From Stenotrophomonas daejeonensis (GTDB lineage: Bacteria > Pseudomonadota > Gammaproteobacteria > Xanthomonadales > Xanthomonadaceae), in the NCBI RefSeq assembly GCF_001431505.1, contig NZ_LDJP01000058.1:1-64000 (forward strand): 64,000 bases of DNA, read 5' to 3'. The stretch's first letter is position 1, and every line of letters begins with the position of its first letter. The position numbers and the translations under genes are program-made. Of the stretch, positions 30,572 to 42,277 are shown piece after piece. Below the pieces are notes generated by a model. The model searched no databases, was not told the origin of the DNA, and worked only from the letters and a program-made list of their open reading frames with translations.

Positions 30572-31066
30572 ATGCAACCGCGCAAGACCGACCTCGCACA
30601 CGCCGCACTGCAGGCCCACCGGGCACCGCTGGACCTGCGCCAGCGCCGCGCCCTGATCCTGTGCGACGGCCAGCGCAGCCTGGCCGAGCTGGTCGCCCTG
30701 CTCGGCGGCGACGCACCGGCATTGATCGCGCAACTGCAGCGCGATGGTTACCTGCATGCGCCGCCGGTCGCCTCCCCGGCAACGATGGCAGCGGTGGCGC
30801 CGGAAACCCCGGCACGGCGGCGCTCGCTGGCGGCCGCGCGCCTGTACCTGCTGGACATGCTCGCCCTGCAGCGCGACCCGGTCGCGGCACGGCTGCACCG
30901 CCTGCTGCAGGCCACGCGCGAGGAAGCGGACACGCTGCACGCCTTCCGGCTGGCGCTGGCGCAGTTGCCGGCGCTGGCCTCCGATGGCTACGTGCAGCGG
31001 GTACGCGAACGCCTGCGCGAAGTACTGCCCGAATCGCACCTGGCCGCCGTGCTCACCGGGGAGTGA
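30572..31066 (+). CDS. Hypothetical helical protein
   Basis: I do not recognise this 164 aa protein. It is soluble, Ala/Leu/Arg-rich and probably all-helical; the first 60 residues (LDLRQRRALILCDGQRSLAELVALLG) look like a winged-helix-type fold of the kind seen in several xanthomonad hypotheticals, but no motif is decisive. A Pro/Ala linker (about 64-82) separates two halves. ATG 30572 has no strong ribosome-binding site. It lies 103 bases after mrpG and convergent to hmgA. Confidence 0.55.
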   Translation: MQPRKTDLAHAALQAHRAPLDLRQRRALILCDGQRSLAELVALLGGDAPALIAQLQRDGYLHAPPVASPATMAAVAPETPARRRSLAAARLYLLDMLALQRDPVAARLHRLLQATREEADTLHAFRLALAQLPALASDGYVQRVRERLREVLPESHLAAVLTGE

Positions 31067-31087
31067 GCCCAGCTCACTCCCGGCCCG

Positions 31088-32380
31088 TCACCCGCGCCTG
31101 AAATTGGCGCGCAGCCCGCTCCAGCACGCCAGGTAATCGCGCTGGCGATGGGCGGCAGCGATGGCCTGCTCGGTCGGGCGGATCACCCCGCGGGTCTCGA
31201 ACATGAAGGCCATCGTGTCGGTGACGATGTCCGGCTTGCTCAGATCGGCATTGGACGCCTTGTCGAAGGTGGCCGCGTCCGGGCCGTGGCCGGTCATGCT
31301 GTTGTGGATCGAGCAGCCGCCGGGCACGAAACCCTCGGCCTTGGCGTCGTAGGCGCCGTGGATCAGGCCCATGAACTCGCTGGCGATGTTGCGGTGGAAC
31401 CACGGCGGGCGGAACGTGTCCTGCGCCACCAGCCAGCGCGGCGGGAAGATCACGAAGTCCATGTTGCTGGTACCGGCGGTGTCGCTGGGCGAATGCAGCA
31501 CCAGGAAGATCGACGGGTCCGGGTGGTCGTGGCTGATCGAGCCGATGGTGTTGAAGCGGCGCAGGTCGTAGCGGTACGGCGCGTAGTTGCCGTGCCAGCC
31601 GACCACGTCCAGCGGCGAGTGGCCGATATCGGCGCGCCACAAGCGGCCCTGGAACTTGGCGATCAGCTCGAACCGGCCTTCCACGTCCTCGAACGCGGCC
31701 ACCGGGGTTTCGAAATCACGCGGGTTGGCCAGGCCGTTGCTGCCGATCGGGCCGAGGTCCGGCAGCTTCAGCAGCGCGCCGAAGTTCTCGCAGACGTAGC
31801 CGCGCGCCTGCCCGTCCGGCAGCTCGACCGCGAAGCGCACGCCGCGCGGGATCACCGCGACCTGCTGCGGCTCGACGTCGAGCACGCCCATTTCGGTGCG
31901 CAGCCGCAGCCGGCCCAGCTGCGGCACGATCAGCAGCTCGCCATCGGCGTCGTAGAACCAGCGCCCGCGCATGTCGGCATTGGCCGCGTACAGGTGGATG
32001 CCCGCCCCGGTGTGCGCCTCGGGCGAACCGTTGCCGCCCATCGTGAACAGGCCCTCGACGAAATCGGTGGGCGTGGCCGGCAATGGCAGCGGGTTCCAGC
32101 GCAGTTGGTTGGGCGACACCGCACCGTGGCTGAAGTCGCCCTGCAGGTGCGGCTGCGCGAACGGCGTGAACTCGCCGTGCATCGCCGCCGGGCGGATGCG
32201 GTACAGCCAGCTGCGGCGGTTGGCGCCGCGCGGCGCGGTGAACGCGGTGCCGCTCAGCTGCTCGGCATACAGCCCGTGGGCCACGCGCTGCGGCGAGTTG
32301 CGCCCCACCGGCAAGGTACCGGGTACCGCCTCGGTGGCGAACTCGTTGCCGAAGCCGGATTGATAACCGTCACTGACCAT
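31088..32380 (-). CDS. hmgA: Homogentisate 1,2-dioxygenase
   Basis: HmgA (430 aa) opens the homogentisate ring to maleylacetoacetate in tyrosine and phenylalanine breakdown. The iron ligands are visible as H329, E335 and H365 ([11 protein letters not shown] and MTGHGPD), with the spacing of the human enzyme. ATG 32380 ([17 protein letters not shown]) is the family start. It lies downstream of hpd on the same strand, separated by a DUF559 gene. maiA and fahA for the next steps are not in the window. Confidence 0.97.
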   Translation of the reverse strand: MVSDGYQSGFGNEFATEAVPGTLPVGRNSPQRVAHGLYAEQLSGTAFTAPRGANRRSWLYRIRPAAMHGEFTPFAQPHLQGDFSHGAVSPNQLRWNPLPLPATPTDFVEGLFTMGGNGSPEAHTGAGIHLYAANADMRGRWFYDADGELLIVPQLGRLRLRTEMGVLDVEPQQVAVIPRGVRFAVELPDGQARGYVCENFGALLKLPDLGPIGSNGLANPRDFETPVAAFEDVEGRFELIAKFQGRLWRADIGHSPLDVVGWHGNYAPYRYDLRRFNTIGSISHDHPDPSIFLVLHSPSDTAGTSNMDFVIFPPRWLVAQDTFRPPWFHRNIASEFMGLIHGAYDAKAEGFVPGGCSIHNSMTGHGPDAATFDKASNADLSKPDIVTDTMAFMFETRGVIRPTEQAIAAAHRQRDYLACWSGLRANFRRG

Positions 32381-32405
32381 CGCTGACCTGCCTTTGCTTG
32401 TGCTT

Positions 32406-32804
32406 TCAAAGCCCGTCTCCCGCCGGGAGAGGGGTTGGGGTGAGGGTGCGGCCACTGGCAATGTTCAATATCGCCACGACCACGGCTTCCATTTGCAACA
32501 GCACTTCATCGTTCCAGTAGCGCACTACCCGCCATCCTTGCGCCTGCAGATAGCGCGTGCGTTCGGCATCGGCAGGGCCGCCATGCTGCGAGCCATCCAA
32601 TTCAATCACCAGCGCCAGCTCCACGCAGCAGAAATCCACGATGTAAGGTGGAACCGGATGCTGGCGCCTGAATTTGAGGCCACCCAGCCGGCCAGCTCGG
32701 AGGTGGTACCAGAGCTTGCGCTCCGCGTCGGTCATGGCGCTGCGCAGGTTCCGCGCATTTTCCAGCGTCATGCTGGGGAGCGGGGGCTTGGTCGTCCTTG
32801 GCAT
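32406..32804 (-). CDS. DUF559 protein (Vsr/restriction-endonuclease-like fold)
   Basis: The 132 aa protein carries the DUF559 core: [42 protein letters not shown] and [12 protein letters not shown]. These contain the D...ExD/Q...H residues of a PD-(D/E)xK-like nuclease fold. Function is unproven. Its last 15 codons are encoded by a dispersed repeat, giving the tail [13 protein letters not shown]. An inverted copy of the repeat lies 37 bases upstream of its start, so the gene sits as a unit between hmgA and hpd. Confidence 0.8.
   Translation of the reverse strand: MPRTTKPPLPSMTLENARNLRSAMTDAERKLWYHLRAGRLGGLKFRRQHPVPPYIVDFCCVELALVIELDGSQHGGPADAERTRYLQAQGWRVVRYWNDEVLLQMEAVVVAILNIASGRTLTPTPLPAGDGL
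32411..32446. repeat. Dispersed repeat, left flank of the DUF559 gene
   Basis: A hairpin CTCCCGCCGGGAG followed by AGGGGTTGGGGTGAGGG. Positions 32425-32446 are a perfect inverted match of 32841-32862. The element overlaps the 3' end of the DUF559 gene. Related copies occur near 1-48 and inside pdhC (54454-54500). Confidence 0.8.
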
Positions 32805-32840
32805 GCGACTTCCTGCCGGCTTGCATTGCCTGGAAGCCTA

Positions 32841-32876
32841 CCCTCACCCCAACCCCTCTCCCGGGGGGAGAGGGGC
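32841..32876. repeat. Dispersed repeat, right flank of the DUF559 gene
   Basis: CCCTCACCCCAACCCCTCTC followed by CCGGGGGGAGAGGGGC, the inverted partner of 32411-32446. It separates the DUF559 start from the end of hpd. Confidence 0.8.
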
Positions 32877-32891
32877 TTTCAAGCAGAAGCC

Positions 32892-34007
32892 TTACAGCAC
32901 GCCGCGCTTGATCTGGTCGCGCTCGATGCTCTCGAACAGCGCCTGGAAGTTGCCTTCGCCGAAGCCTTCGTTGCCCTTGCGCTGGATGATCTCGAAGAAG
33001 ATCGGGCCGATGCAGTTCTGGGTGAAGATCTGCAGCAGCTTGCGCTGCTTGGTCTCCGGGTCGGCGTCGATCAGGATCTTGTTCCGGCGCAGGCGCGGCA
33101 CGTCCTCGCCATTGTCGGGGATGCGCAGGTCGACCACGTCGAAGTAGGTGTCCGGCGTGTCCAGGAACTCGATGCCGCGCGCGCGCATCGCCTCCACGGT
33201 GTCGTAGATGTTGTCGGTGAAGCAGGCGATGTGCTGGATGCCCTCGCCGTTGTAGGCGTCCAGGTATTCGTTGATCTGGCTCTTCGGGTCGGAGGACTCG
33301 TTGAGCGGGATGCGCACGATGCCGTCCGGCGCGGTCATCGCCTTGGACACCAGCCCGGTCTTGGCACCCTTGATGTCGAAGTAGCGGATCTCGCGGAAGT
33401 TGAACAGCCGCTCGTAGTAGTCCGACCACTGCTGCATGTTGCCCAGGTACAGGTTGTGGGTCAGGTGGTCGATGAAGGTCAGGCCGAAGCCGGCCGGGTT
33501 CTGCTCGGCGCCCTCGATCGGCGCGTAGTCGGCGTCGTAGATGCTGCCGGCCGCGCCGTAGCGGTCCACCAGGTACAGCATGCAGTCGCCGATGCCCTTG
33601 ATCACCGGGGCCGGCACCGCGCGGGTGTCGGCCAGTTCGGCATGCTGCTCGGCGCCGTTTTCCAGCGCCGCGGCCAGCACGTCGGCGGCGGGCTTGCGGA
33701 AGCGGATGGCGAAGCCGCAGGCGCAGGGACCGTGCTTGGCGGCGAAGGCCGCGGCGAACGAATCCGGCTCCTCGTTGACAAGGAAGTTGACGCCGCCCTG
33801 ACGGTATACCGTAATAGCACGCTGCCGGTGTCGCAGTACGGCGGTGAATCCCATGTTCCGGAAGTAGTCGTGCAGCCGGTCAGCCTGCCCGGCCGGTGCG
33901 GCGAACTCGACGAACTCGAAGCCGTCGATGCCCATCGGGTTCTCGAAGGTGGTGACCTGCATGCCCGGGTCGGGCGTGCCGGATGCGGCGGGGACGTGGA
34001 TGTTCAT
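32892..34007 (-). CDS. hpd: 4-hydroxyphenylpyruvate dioxygenase
   Basis: This enzyme (371 aa) converts 4-hydroxyphenylpyruvate to homogentisate, the substrate of HmgA. It has two vicinal-oxygen-chelate domains; the metal ligands are H181 (FIDHLTHNLY), H259 (GIQHIACF) and E339 (IFFEIIQRKG). Start ATG 34007. It is divergent from a MarR regulator gene with a palindromic operator candidate between. Homogentisate can also polymerise to pyomelanin if HmgA is limiting. Confidence 0.96.
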   Translation of the reverse strand: MNIHVPAASGTPDPGMQVTTFENPMGIDGFEFVEFAAPAGQADRLHDYFRNMGFTAVLRHRQRAITVYRQGGVNFLVNEEPDSFAAAFAAKHGPCACGFAIRFRKPAADVLAAALENGAEQHAELADTRAVPAPVIKGIGDCMLYLVDRYGAAGSIYDADYAPIEGAEQNPAGFGLTFIDHLTHNLYLGNMQQWSDYYERLFNFREIRYFDIKGAKTGLVSKAMTAPDGIVRIPLNESSDPKSQINEYLDAYNGEGIQHIACFTDNIYDTVEAMRARGIEFLDTPDTYFDVVDLRIPDNGEDVPRLRRNKILIDADPETKQRKLLQIFTQNCIGPIFFEIIQRKGNEGFGEGNFQALFESIERDQIKRGVL

Positions 34008-34102
34008 GGCTGGCCTCCGGAAACGTGGGCCGCCACCGCCGGGGGGCGGCGACGAGGGGGATCAAAGGGGGTCCGCGGTGCGGATCAGAATCAAGAGTTG
34101 TA

Positions 34103-34116
34103 GTTTCACATGAAAC
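34103..34116. promoter_or_regulatory. Palindromic operator candidate between hpd and the MarR gene
   Basis: GTTTCA and TGAAAC form a perfect 6-base inverted repeat with a 2-base centre. It lies in the only AT-rich part of the 131-base divergent region, 23 bases before the MarR-gene ATG and 96 bases before hpd. A MarR dimer binding here could control both genes. Confidence 0.45.
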
Positions 34117-34138
34117 GACCATCAAGGTGCAGTGCAAC

Positions 34139-34636
34139 ATGAGCTCTTCCGAATACAGCAAGTCCACCAGCTTCCGCGCTTCGCACGTGCTGCTCGACCT
34201 CGAGCAGTTCCTGCCCTATCGCATCAGCGTGTTGTCCAACCGGGTCAGCAGCAACATCGCCCGGCTGTACGGCGAGCGCTACGGCCTGTCGATCCCCGAA
34301 TGGCGGGTGATCACCATCCTGGCGCTGTACCCGGGCTCGTCGGCCAGCGAGGTGTCCGACCGCACGGCGATGGACAAGGTGGCGGTCAGCCGCGCGGTGG
34401 CGCGCCTGCTGGAGCGCGGCTTCATCAAGCGCGAGACCCACGGCGACGACCGCCGCCGCTCGGTGCTGGCGCTGTCGGCGGCCGGGTTCGAGGTGTACGA
34501 GACGGTGGCGCCGATGGTGATGGAGATCACCCGCAAGCTGATGTCGGTGCTGACCGACGAGGAAGAGCAGGTGCTGGAAAAGCTGATCACGCGGCTGGCC
34601 GACGTCGGCCTGGCGCAGATGACCACGTCGGATTAA
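34139..34636 (+). CDS. MarR family transcriptional regulator
   Basis: The 165 aa protein has the winged helix-turn-helix of MarR proteins (PGSSASEVSDRTAMDKVAVSRAVARLLERGFI, then the wing ETHGDDRRRSVLALSAAG) between dimerisation helices. Divergent orientation to hpd suggests control of homogentisate catabolism with an aromatic acid as ligand; this is inference. It also resembles the HpaR-type regulators known in Xanthomonas. ATG 34139 is chosen; the upstream open frame runs over the hpd start. Confidence 0.88.
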   Translation: MSSSEYSKSTSFRASHVLLDLEQFLPYRISVLSNRVSSNIARLYGERYGLSIPEWRVITILALYPGSSASEVSDRTAMDKVAVSRAVARLLERGFIKRETHGDDRRRSVLALSAAGFEVYETVAPMVMEITRKLMSVLTDEEEQVLEKLITRLADVGLAQMTTSD

Positions 34637-34858
34637 GCGCGAAGTTTCAGAATCCCTCTCCCATCGGGGCGGTGACGACCGCTTGCGAACCACCGGTTCG
34701 CGGCCGGCACCGCGCCCTCGCGGCAACGCGAGGGCCGTGGCACGGAGCGGGGATGGGGGTGAGGAGCAAACGGAGTCACGATGGGCCAACCATCATGGAC
34801 TCCGCTCACCCCTCATCCGCCCTTCGGGCACCTTCTCCCGAAGGGAGAAGGGCAAGAA
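34637..34858. repeat. Repeat-rich gap after the MarR gene
   Basis: No gene is seen. The gap holds a CTCTCCC...GGGATGGGGGTGAG pair (about 34653-34764) and a second repeat at about 34812-34855 with CTCATCCGCCCTTCGGGCAC followed by an 8-base CTTCTCCC/GGGAGAAG hairpin. The latter resembles the second repeat inside pdhC (54505-54560). Confidence 0.6.
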
Positions 34859-37800
34859 TCACTCCACCGGCGCCTTCGCCGCCGCGCGCGCGGCCAGCAG
34901 GCGGTCGAGGATCGATTTCAGCGCCAACGGCCGCACCGGCTTGTGCAGCAGGGTCAGGCCCTGCTCCAGCACCTCGCGACGGGTGGCGAGGCTATCGTCG
35001 GCGCTGAGGATCAGCGTCGGCCGCGCGCCGAAGCGCCCGGCCAGGCGTGCGTGCAGGGCGGTGCCGGTGTCGCCGTCGTCCAGGTTGTAGTCGAACAGCC
35101 ACAGTGCCGCCGGGGCGACCTGCATGGTCGCCACCGCGCCGGCATCGCCGCCCGCCTCGGCCACGTCGTAGCCCCAGCCGCGCAGCAGCCCGGCCAGCCC
35201 GGCCAGCGCCGCCGGGTCGTTGTCCACCACCAGCACGCGGGTGGCCACCGGCGTCGCCGTCGGTTCCGCCAGCGCCAGTGCTGGCGGCATGGCTTCCGCC
35301 GGCACCGGCACGGTGGCCAGCGACACCGAGAACACGGTGCCGCGGCCCGGTTCGCTGTGCAGCCGCAACGGCGCCTGCAGCAGCCCGGCGATGCGGTCGG
35401 CGATGGCCAGCCCGAGGCCCAGCCCCTGCCCGCTGCTGTCCTCGCCGCGGCGGAATTCCTCGAAGATGCGCCGCTGCTCGCTGCGGGCGATGCCCGGCCC
35501 GGTGTCGTGCACCTCGATGCGCACGCGCCCACCCTCGCGGCGCACGCCCAGCAGCACCCCGCCACGCGCGGTGTAGCGCACCGCGTTGGCGAGGAAGTTC
35601 TGCAGCACGCGGCGCAGCAGCTGCGGGTCACTGTCCGTCCACGCGCGGGTCGGCACGTAGTGGAAGGCCAGCCCGCGCGCGGCGGCCAGCGCGCGGAACT
35701 CGGACGCCAGCGGATCCAGCACCTCGGCCAGCGGCATCGCGCGCGGCTGCGGCACCAGCCCACCGGCTTCCAGCCGCGACATGTCGAACAGGCCGGTCAG
35801 CAGCTGCGTGGTCGAATCCAGCGCGCCGCGTATCTGCACCACCGCCTGCTGCTGCGCGGGCGCGTCCACCTGCTGCGCCAACGTTTCGGTGAACAGGTGC
35901 GCGGCATGCAGCGGTTGCAGCAGGTCGTGGCCGATGGCGGTGAGGAAACGGCTCTTGGCGTCGTTGGCGCGCTCGGCCTCGCGCTTGGCCGATTCCAGCA
36001 GCGCGGTACGCTCGTCCACGCGCTGCTCCAGCGTCTCGTTGCTGCGCTTGAGCGCCTGCTCGTTGCGGCGGAACTCGGTGACGTCGGTGAAGGTGGCGAC
36101 GAAGCCGCCGCCAGGCATCGGGTTGCCGCGGATCTCGACGATGCGGCCATCGGGGAACACGCGCTCGGTCAGGTGCGCGGTGCCGGCGCGCATGAACGCC
36201 AGGCGCCGGTCCACCGCGCGCTCGTCGCCGCCGCGCTCGGGCATCGCCTGCAGCGCCCAGCGGGTCAGGTCGATGATCGGCCGGCCGACCTGCAACAGTT
36301 CGTCGGGGAAGCCGAACAGCTGCGCGTAGGGTCGGTTCCACGCCACCAGCCGCTGCTCGCGATCGATCACGCTGATGCCCTGGCTCATGTTCTGCAACGC
36401 TGCCTGCAACACCTGCTGGTTGAAGCGCAGGTCCTGCGAGGCCTCGCTGACGATCGCCGCCACCGTCGCCAGTTCACCCTCCTCGCGGCGTGCGGCGTCC
36501 AGCAGCAGCCGCGCCGAGGCCGCGCCCAGCACCGCCGACAACTCGCGCTCGACACTGGCCTCGATCCGCGCCGGCACCGGGCCGTGGCGCGGCGCGTCGG
36601 CCAGCAACCGCTGCACTTTTTCCCAAGGCAGGAAACGGCGGCCGGCATCGCGCAATGCATCGGCATCGAGGTTGCGGCGCGTGCGGTCGGGCGTGTCGCG
36701 GCGCCACGCCATCGCCAGCAGCGTCACCGCCGTGCCGACGAACAGGCTGGCGCCCACCGCACGACCCAGCGGGCTCCAGCCGGTCAGGCCGAACAGCGCG
36801 TCCGGCGCCAGCCAGCGCCAGCCGAACGGGCCTTCGACCAGCCAGCCGGGCGCCATGCCGTTGCCCTGCAGCAGCGAGGGCAGCAGCAGCACCCACGCCC
36901 AGGTGACGAAACCGGCCAGCAGGCCGGCGATGGCCGCGCGCGGCGGCGTCTGCGGCCGCCAGATCGCGAAGCCCAGCACCGGCACCAGCGTGGCCATCGC
37001 CGAGAACGAGATGCCGCCGATGTCGGCCAGCACGTTGCCGCCGCCGATCAGGCGGCTGTAGGCCCACGCCAGCAGCATGATCACGCAGATGCCCACGCGC
37101 CGCAGCCACACCAGCTCGCGGCGGTGGTCGCCGCCGGCGCGCGCCCAGGTGCTGCGCAGCAGGCCCGGCGCGAACCAGTGGTTGCCGATCATCAGGCTCA
37201 GGGTCAACGTGCTGACCACCACCATGCCGGTGGCCGCGCTCAGGCCGCCGAGGAAGGCGAACAGCGCCACCCCGGTATGCCCGGCCGAGAACGGCAGCGC
37301 CAGCGTGTACATGTCGCTGGGCACGCTGGCGCCGAGCAGGGCGCTGCCGGCGCGCGCCAGCGGCAGGATCGGCAGCGCGATCAGCAGCAGGTACAGCGGG
37401 AACAGCCAGCGCGCGGTGCGGATGTCGGCCGGGTCGCGGCATTCGACCACGCCGACGTGGAACTGGTGCGGCAGCAGGAACATCGCCAGCGCGCCCAGCA
37501 GCACCAGCGGCATGAAGCCGCCGGCCGGCGCATCCACCGGCTGCGGCGCGGGCAGGTCGATGCCTTTCAGCCCGAACCAGACGAACACGCCCAGCGCCAG
37601 CATCGCGCCGAGCTTGAACAGCGACTCGGCCGCCATCGCCAGCACCAGCCCGCGGTTGTGCTCGGACACGTCGGCACGGCGCGCGCCGAACAGCATCGCG
37701 AACAGCGCCATCGCCAGCGCCACGTACAGCGCGCTGTCGCGCCACGGCGCCGCGTCCTGCACCGCGTCGGCCGAGCGCAGGGTGAGCATGCCGAAGCTCA

Positions 37801-38215
37801 TCGCCACTGCCTTGAGCTGCAGGGCGATGTAGGGAATCAGGCCAAGCGCGGCGATCAGGGTCACCGTCGCCGCCAGCCACGCGTCGCGGCCCAGCCGCGC
37901 GGCGATCAGGTCGGCCAGCGAGGTGGCGTTGGTTTCGCGCGCCAGCCGCACCAGCCGCATCATCATGCCGATCGCCAGCGCGTAGAACAGGATCGCGCCG
38001 ACGAAGGTCGGCGGCAGCGGCCAGCCGTAGCGCGCGGCCTGGGTAACCGTGCCGTAGAAGGTCCACGAGGTGCAATGCACCGCCAGCGACAGCGCGTAGA
38101 CATGGCGCCAGTGGCGGGCCAGCACCGCCGGCCGCCGCTCGCCGTACAGGGCGACGCCGAACATCAGCACCAGCCAGGCCACCCCGGCCAGCGCCACCGT
38201 CACCAGGCTCAGCAT
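34859..38215 (-). CDS. Transporter-like hybrid sensor histidine kinase (SSS-PAS-HisKA-HATPase-REC)
   Basis: The product is 1118 aa. The N-terminal half (about 1-490) is a sodium:solute symporter-like domain with about 13 transmembrane helices. A PAS domain (about 590-690), a coiled coil, HisKA with H763 (FLTAIGHDLLQPLHAA), HATPase_c (NAVRYT, DTGPGI, GLGLGLAIADRI) and a receiver with D1042 (LFDYNLDDG) follow. This is the CbrA/PutP-like kinase class with the NahK-type HisKA. Start ATG 38215 has GGAAA upstream; no receiver-only partner is adjacent, so its target is unknown. Confidence 0.9.
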   Translation of the reverse strand: MLSLVTVALAGVAWLVLMFGVALYGERRPAVLARHWRHVYALSLAVHCTSWTFYGTVTQAARYGWPLPPTFVGAILFYALAIGMMMRLVRLARETNATSLADLIAARLGRDAWLAATVTLIAALGLIPYIALQLKAVAMSFGMLTLRSADAVQDAAPWRDSALYVALAMALFAMLFGARRADVSEHNRGLVLAMAAESLFKLGAMLALGVFVWFGLKGIDLPAPQPVDAPAGGFMPLVLLGALAMFLLPHQFHVGVVECRDPADIRTARWLFPLYLLLIALPILPLARAGSALLGASVPSDMYTLALPFSAGHTGVALFAFLGGLSAATGMVVVSTLTLSLMIGNHWFAPGLLRSTWARAGGDHRRELVWLRRVGICVIMLLAWAYSRLIGGGNVLADIGGISFSAMATLVPVLGFAIWRPQTPPRAAIAGLLAGFVTWAWVLLLPSLLQGNGMAPGWLVEGPFGWRWLAPDALFGLTGWSPLGRAVGASLFVGTAVTLLAMAWRRDTPDRTRRNLDADALRDAGRRFLPWEKVQRLLADAPRHGPVPARIEASVERELSAVLGAASARLLLDAARREEGELATVAAIVSEASQDLRFNQQVLQAALQNMSQGISVIDREQRLVAWNRPYAQLFGFPDELLQVGRPIIDLTRWALQAMPERGGDERAVDRRLAFMRAGTAHLTERVFPDGRIVEIRGNPMPGGGFVATFTDVTEFRRNEQALKRSNETLEQRVDERTALLESAKREAERANDAKSRFLTAIGHDLLQPLHAAHLFTETLAQQVDAPAQQQAVVQIRGALDSTTQLLTGLFDMSRLEAGGLVPQPRAMPLAEVLDPLASEFRALAAARGLAFHYVPTRAWTDSDPQLLRRVLQNFLANAVRYTARGGVLLGVRREGGRVRIEVHDTGPGIARSEQRRIFEEFRRGEDSSGQGLGLGLAIADRIAGLLQAPLRLHSEPGRGTVFSVSLATVPVPAEAMPPALALAEPTATPVATRVLVVDNDPAALAGLAGLLRGWGYDVAEAGGDAGAVATMQVAPAALWLFDYNLDDGDTGTALHARLAGRFGARPTLILSADDSLATRREVLEQGLTLLHKPVRPLALKSILDRLLAARAAAKAPVE

Positions 38216-38279
38216 GCGTGTCGTTTCCCCGTGGGCAGGACCGGCAGGATAAAGCGAAGGGCGCGTGCCGGGGCCGGCA

Positions 38280-38316
38280 ACGAAAAGCCCATCCCGCGCC
38301 ATGTGCGGGATGGGCT
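38280..38316 (-). terminator. Terminator of the TonB receptor gene
   Basis: On the minus strand a perfect 12-bp stem (AGCCCATCCCGC/GCGGGATGGGCT) with a 7-base loop is followed by TTTTCG. It lies about 57 bases after the receptor stop and separates that gene from the kinase gene. Confidence 0.85.
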
Positions 38317-38372
38317 TCGATCAAACCGGGGAACGGGCGGCGCGCCTGCCCTGCCCGTTCCCTGCTTCCCGG

Positions 38373-40568
<2,196 letters not shown>

Positions 40569-40746
40569 CGGTCTCCCTCCTCCCGGGTATGACACTGGCG
40601 GCGGCGTTGTTGGTGTATGGAATGCCGCCATGTCGCGCACGTTAACGGGGTGCCGGCAGCGCGCGTATCGTCCCTTCGTACAGTGGGCCGTCCCGGCCCG
40701 GCTCCCGATACTCCGCGGCAATGCAATGGCCGGCGGGGAGCCGCGG

Positions 40747-42153
40747 ATGTCGTTCCTGATCGTGTTGGCAGCCCTGTGCTTCCTGATGTACGTGGCCTAC
40801 CGCGGCCACAGCGTGATCCTGTTCGCGCCGGTCGCCGCGCTCGGCGCGGTGCTGCTGACCGACCCATCGCTGGTGCAGCCGATGTTCACCGGCCTGTTCA
40901 TGGACAAGATGGTCGGCTTTTTGAAGCTGTACTTCCCGGTGTTCCTGCTCGGCGCGGTGTTCGGCAAGCTGATCGAGGTCTCCGGCTTCTCCAAGTCGAT
41001 CGTCAGCGCCACCATCCGCCTGGTCGGCGCGCAGCGGGCGATGCTGTCGATCGTGCTGGTCTGCGCGCTGCTCACCTATGGCGGGGTGTCGCTGTTCGTG
41101 GTGGTGTTCGCGGTGTATCCGTTCGCCGCCGAGCTGTTCCGCCAGAGCGACATCCCCAAGCGGCTGATCCCCGGCACCATCGCGCTGGGCGCGTTTACCT
41201 TCACCATGGACGCGCTGCCGGGCACGCCGCAGATCCAGAACATCATCCCGGCCTCGTTCTTCGGCACCACCAGTTGGGCCGCGCCGACGCTGGGCGTGAT
41301 CGGCGCGGTGGTGATCCTGGCGCTGGGCATGAGTTATCTGGAGTGGCGCCGCCGCGTCGCCGCCGCCAAGGGCGAGGGCTACGCCGGCAGCGGCGAGGAA
41401 CTGCGCAACGAGCCGGAGCCCTTCCACGGCAGCAAGCTCGCCCATCCGTTGCTGGCGGTGTTGCCGCTGCTGCTGGTGGGCGTGGCCAACTTCCTGTTCA
41501 CCCGCTGGATCCCGGGGTTCTATGGCGAAAGCCAATCGTTCGTGCCGGCGGTGATCGGCAACCCGGCCCCGGTGGTGCAGGAGGTTTCCAGGGTCGCGGC
41601 GATCTGGGCGGTGCAGGGCGCGTTGCTGCTGGGCATCCTCAGCGTCATTGCGCTGGCATGGAAACCGGTGGTGGCCGCATTCGCCGAAGGCACCCGGTCG
41701 GCGATCGGCGGCGCCATGCTGGCGTCGATGAACACCGCGTCGGAGTATGGCTTCGGCGCGGTGATCGCCGCCCTGCCCGGCTTCCTGGTCGTGGCCAACG
41801 CGCTGGGCTCGATCCCCAACCCGCTGGTCAACGAGGCCATCTCCGTGACCGCGATGGCCGGCATCACCGGCTCGGCCTCCGGCGGCATGAGCATCGCGCT
41901 GGCGGCGATGGCCGACAGCTTCATCGCCAACGCGCAGGCCGCGGGCATCCCGATGGAGGTGCTGCACCGGGTGGCGGCGATGGCCTCCGGCGGCATGGAC
42001 ACCCTGCCGCACAACGGCGCGGTGATCACCGTGCTGGCCGTCACCGGCCTGACCCACCGCCAGTCCTACAAGGACATCTTCGCCATCACCTGCATCAAGA
42101 CCCTGGCGGTGTTCGCGATCATCGGCGTGTACTACGCGACCGGGCTGGTCTGA
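40747..42153 (+). CDS. GntP family permease (organic acid/H+ symporter)
   Basis: The 468 aa protein has about 12-14 transmembrane helices and GntP signatures (LLTYGGVSLFVVVFAVYPFA, TMDALPGTPQIQNIIP, GMDTLPHNGAVITVL). Family members carry gluconate, idonate, 3-hydroxybutyrate or similar acids with protons. ATG 40747 is chosen, with GGGGAG upstream; an in-frame ATG at 40726 is possible. It is divergent from the TonB receptor. No sugar-acid kinase or dehydrogenase is adjacent, so the substrate is open. Confidence 0.87.
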   Translation: MSFLIVLAALCFLMYVAYRGHSVILFAPVAALGAVLLTDPSLVQPMFTGLFMDKMVGFLKLYFPVFLLGAVFGKLIEVSGFSKSIVSATIRLVGAQRAMLSIVLVCALLTYGGVSLFVVVFAVYPFAAELFRQSDIPKRLIPGTIALGAFTFTMDALPGTPQIQNIIPASFFGTTSWAAPTLGVIGAVVILALGMSYLEWRRRVAAAKGEGYAGSGEELRNEPEPFHGSKLAHPLLAVLPLLLVGVANFLFTRWIPGFYGESQSFVPAVIGNPAPVVQEVSRVAAIWAVQGALLLGILSVIALAWKPVVAAFAEGTRSAIGGAMLASMNTASEYGFGAVIAALPGFLVVANALGSIPNPLVNEAISVTAMAGITGSASGGMSIALAAMADSFIANAQAAGIPMEVLHRVAAMASGGMDTLPHNGAVITVLAVTGLTHRQSYKDIFAITCIKTLAVFAIIGVYYATGLV

Positions 42154-42228
42154 GCCCGTTCACGGGGCACCGGATCGTCGGGGCGCCCCATACCTGCTTC
42201 CACCGATGGAAGTCCTGCTAAGCGTGGG

Positions 42229-42272
42229 GGCTTCCCCGATGAAGCGTCATGCGGGCCCCGCCCGCATCCACG
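42229..42272. repeat. Degenerate REP pair
   Basis: A CGTGGGGGCTTCCCC remnant is followed by ATGCGGGCCCCGCCCGCATCC (42249-42269) with a CAC end. The arms resemble the ATGCGGGG REP class but with lost loop symmetry. Confidence 0.45.
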
Positions 42273-42277
42273 TCCCC

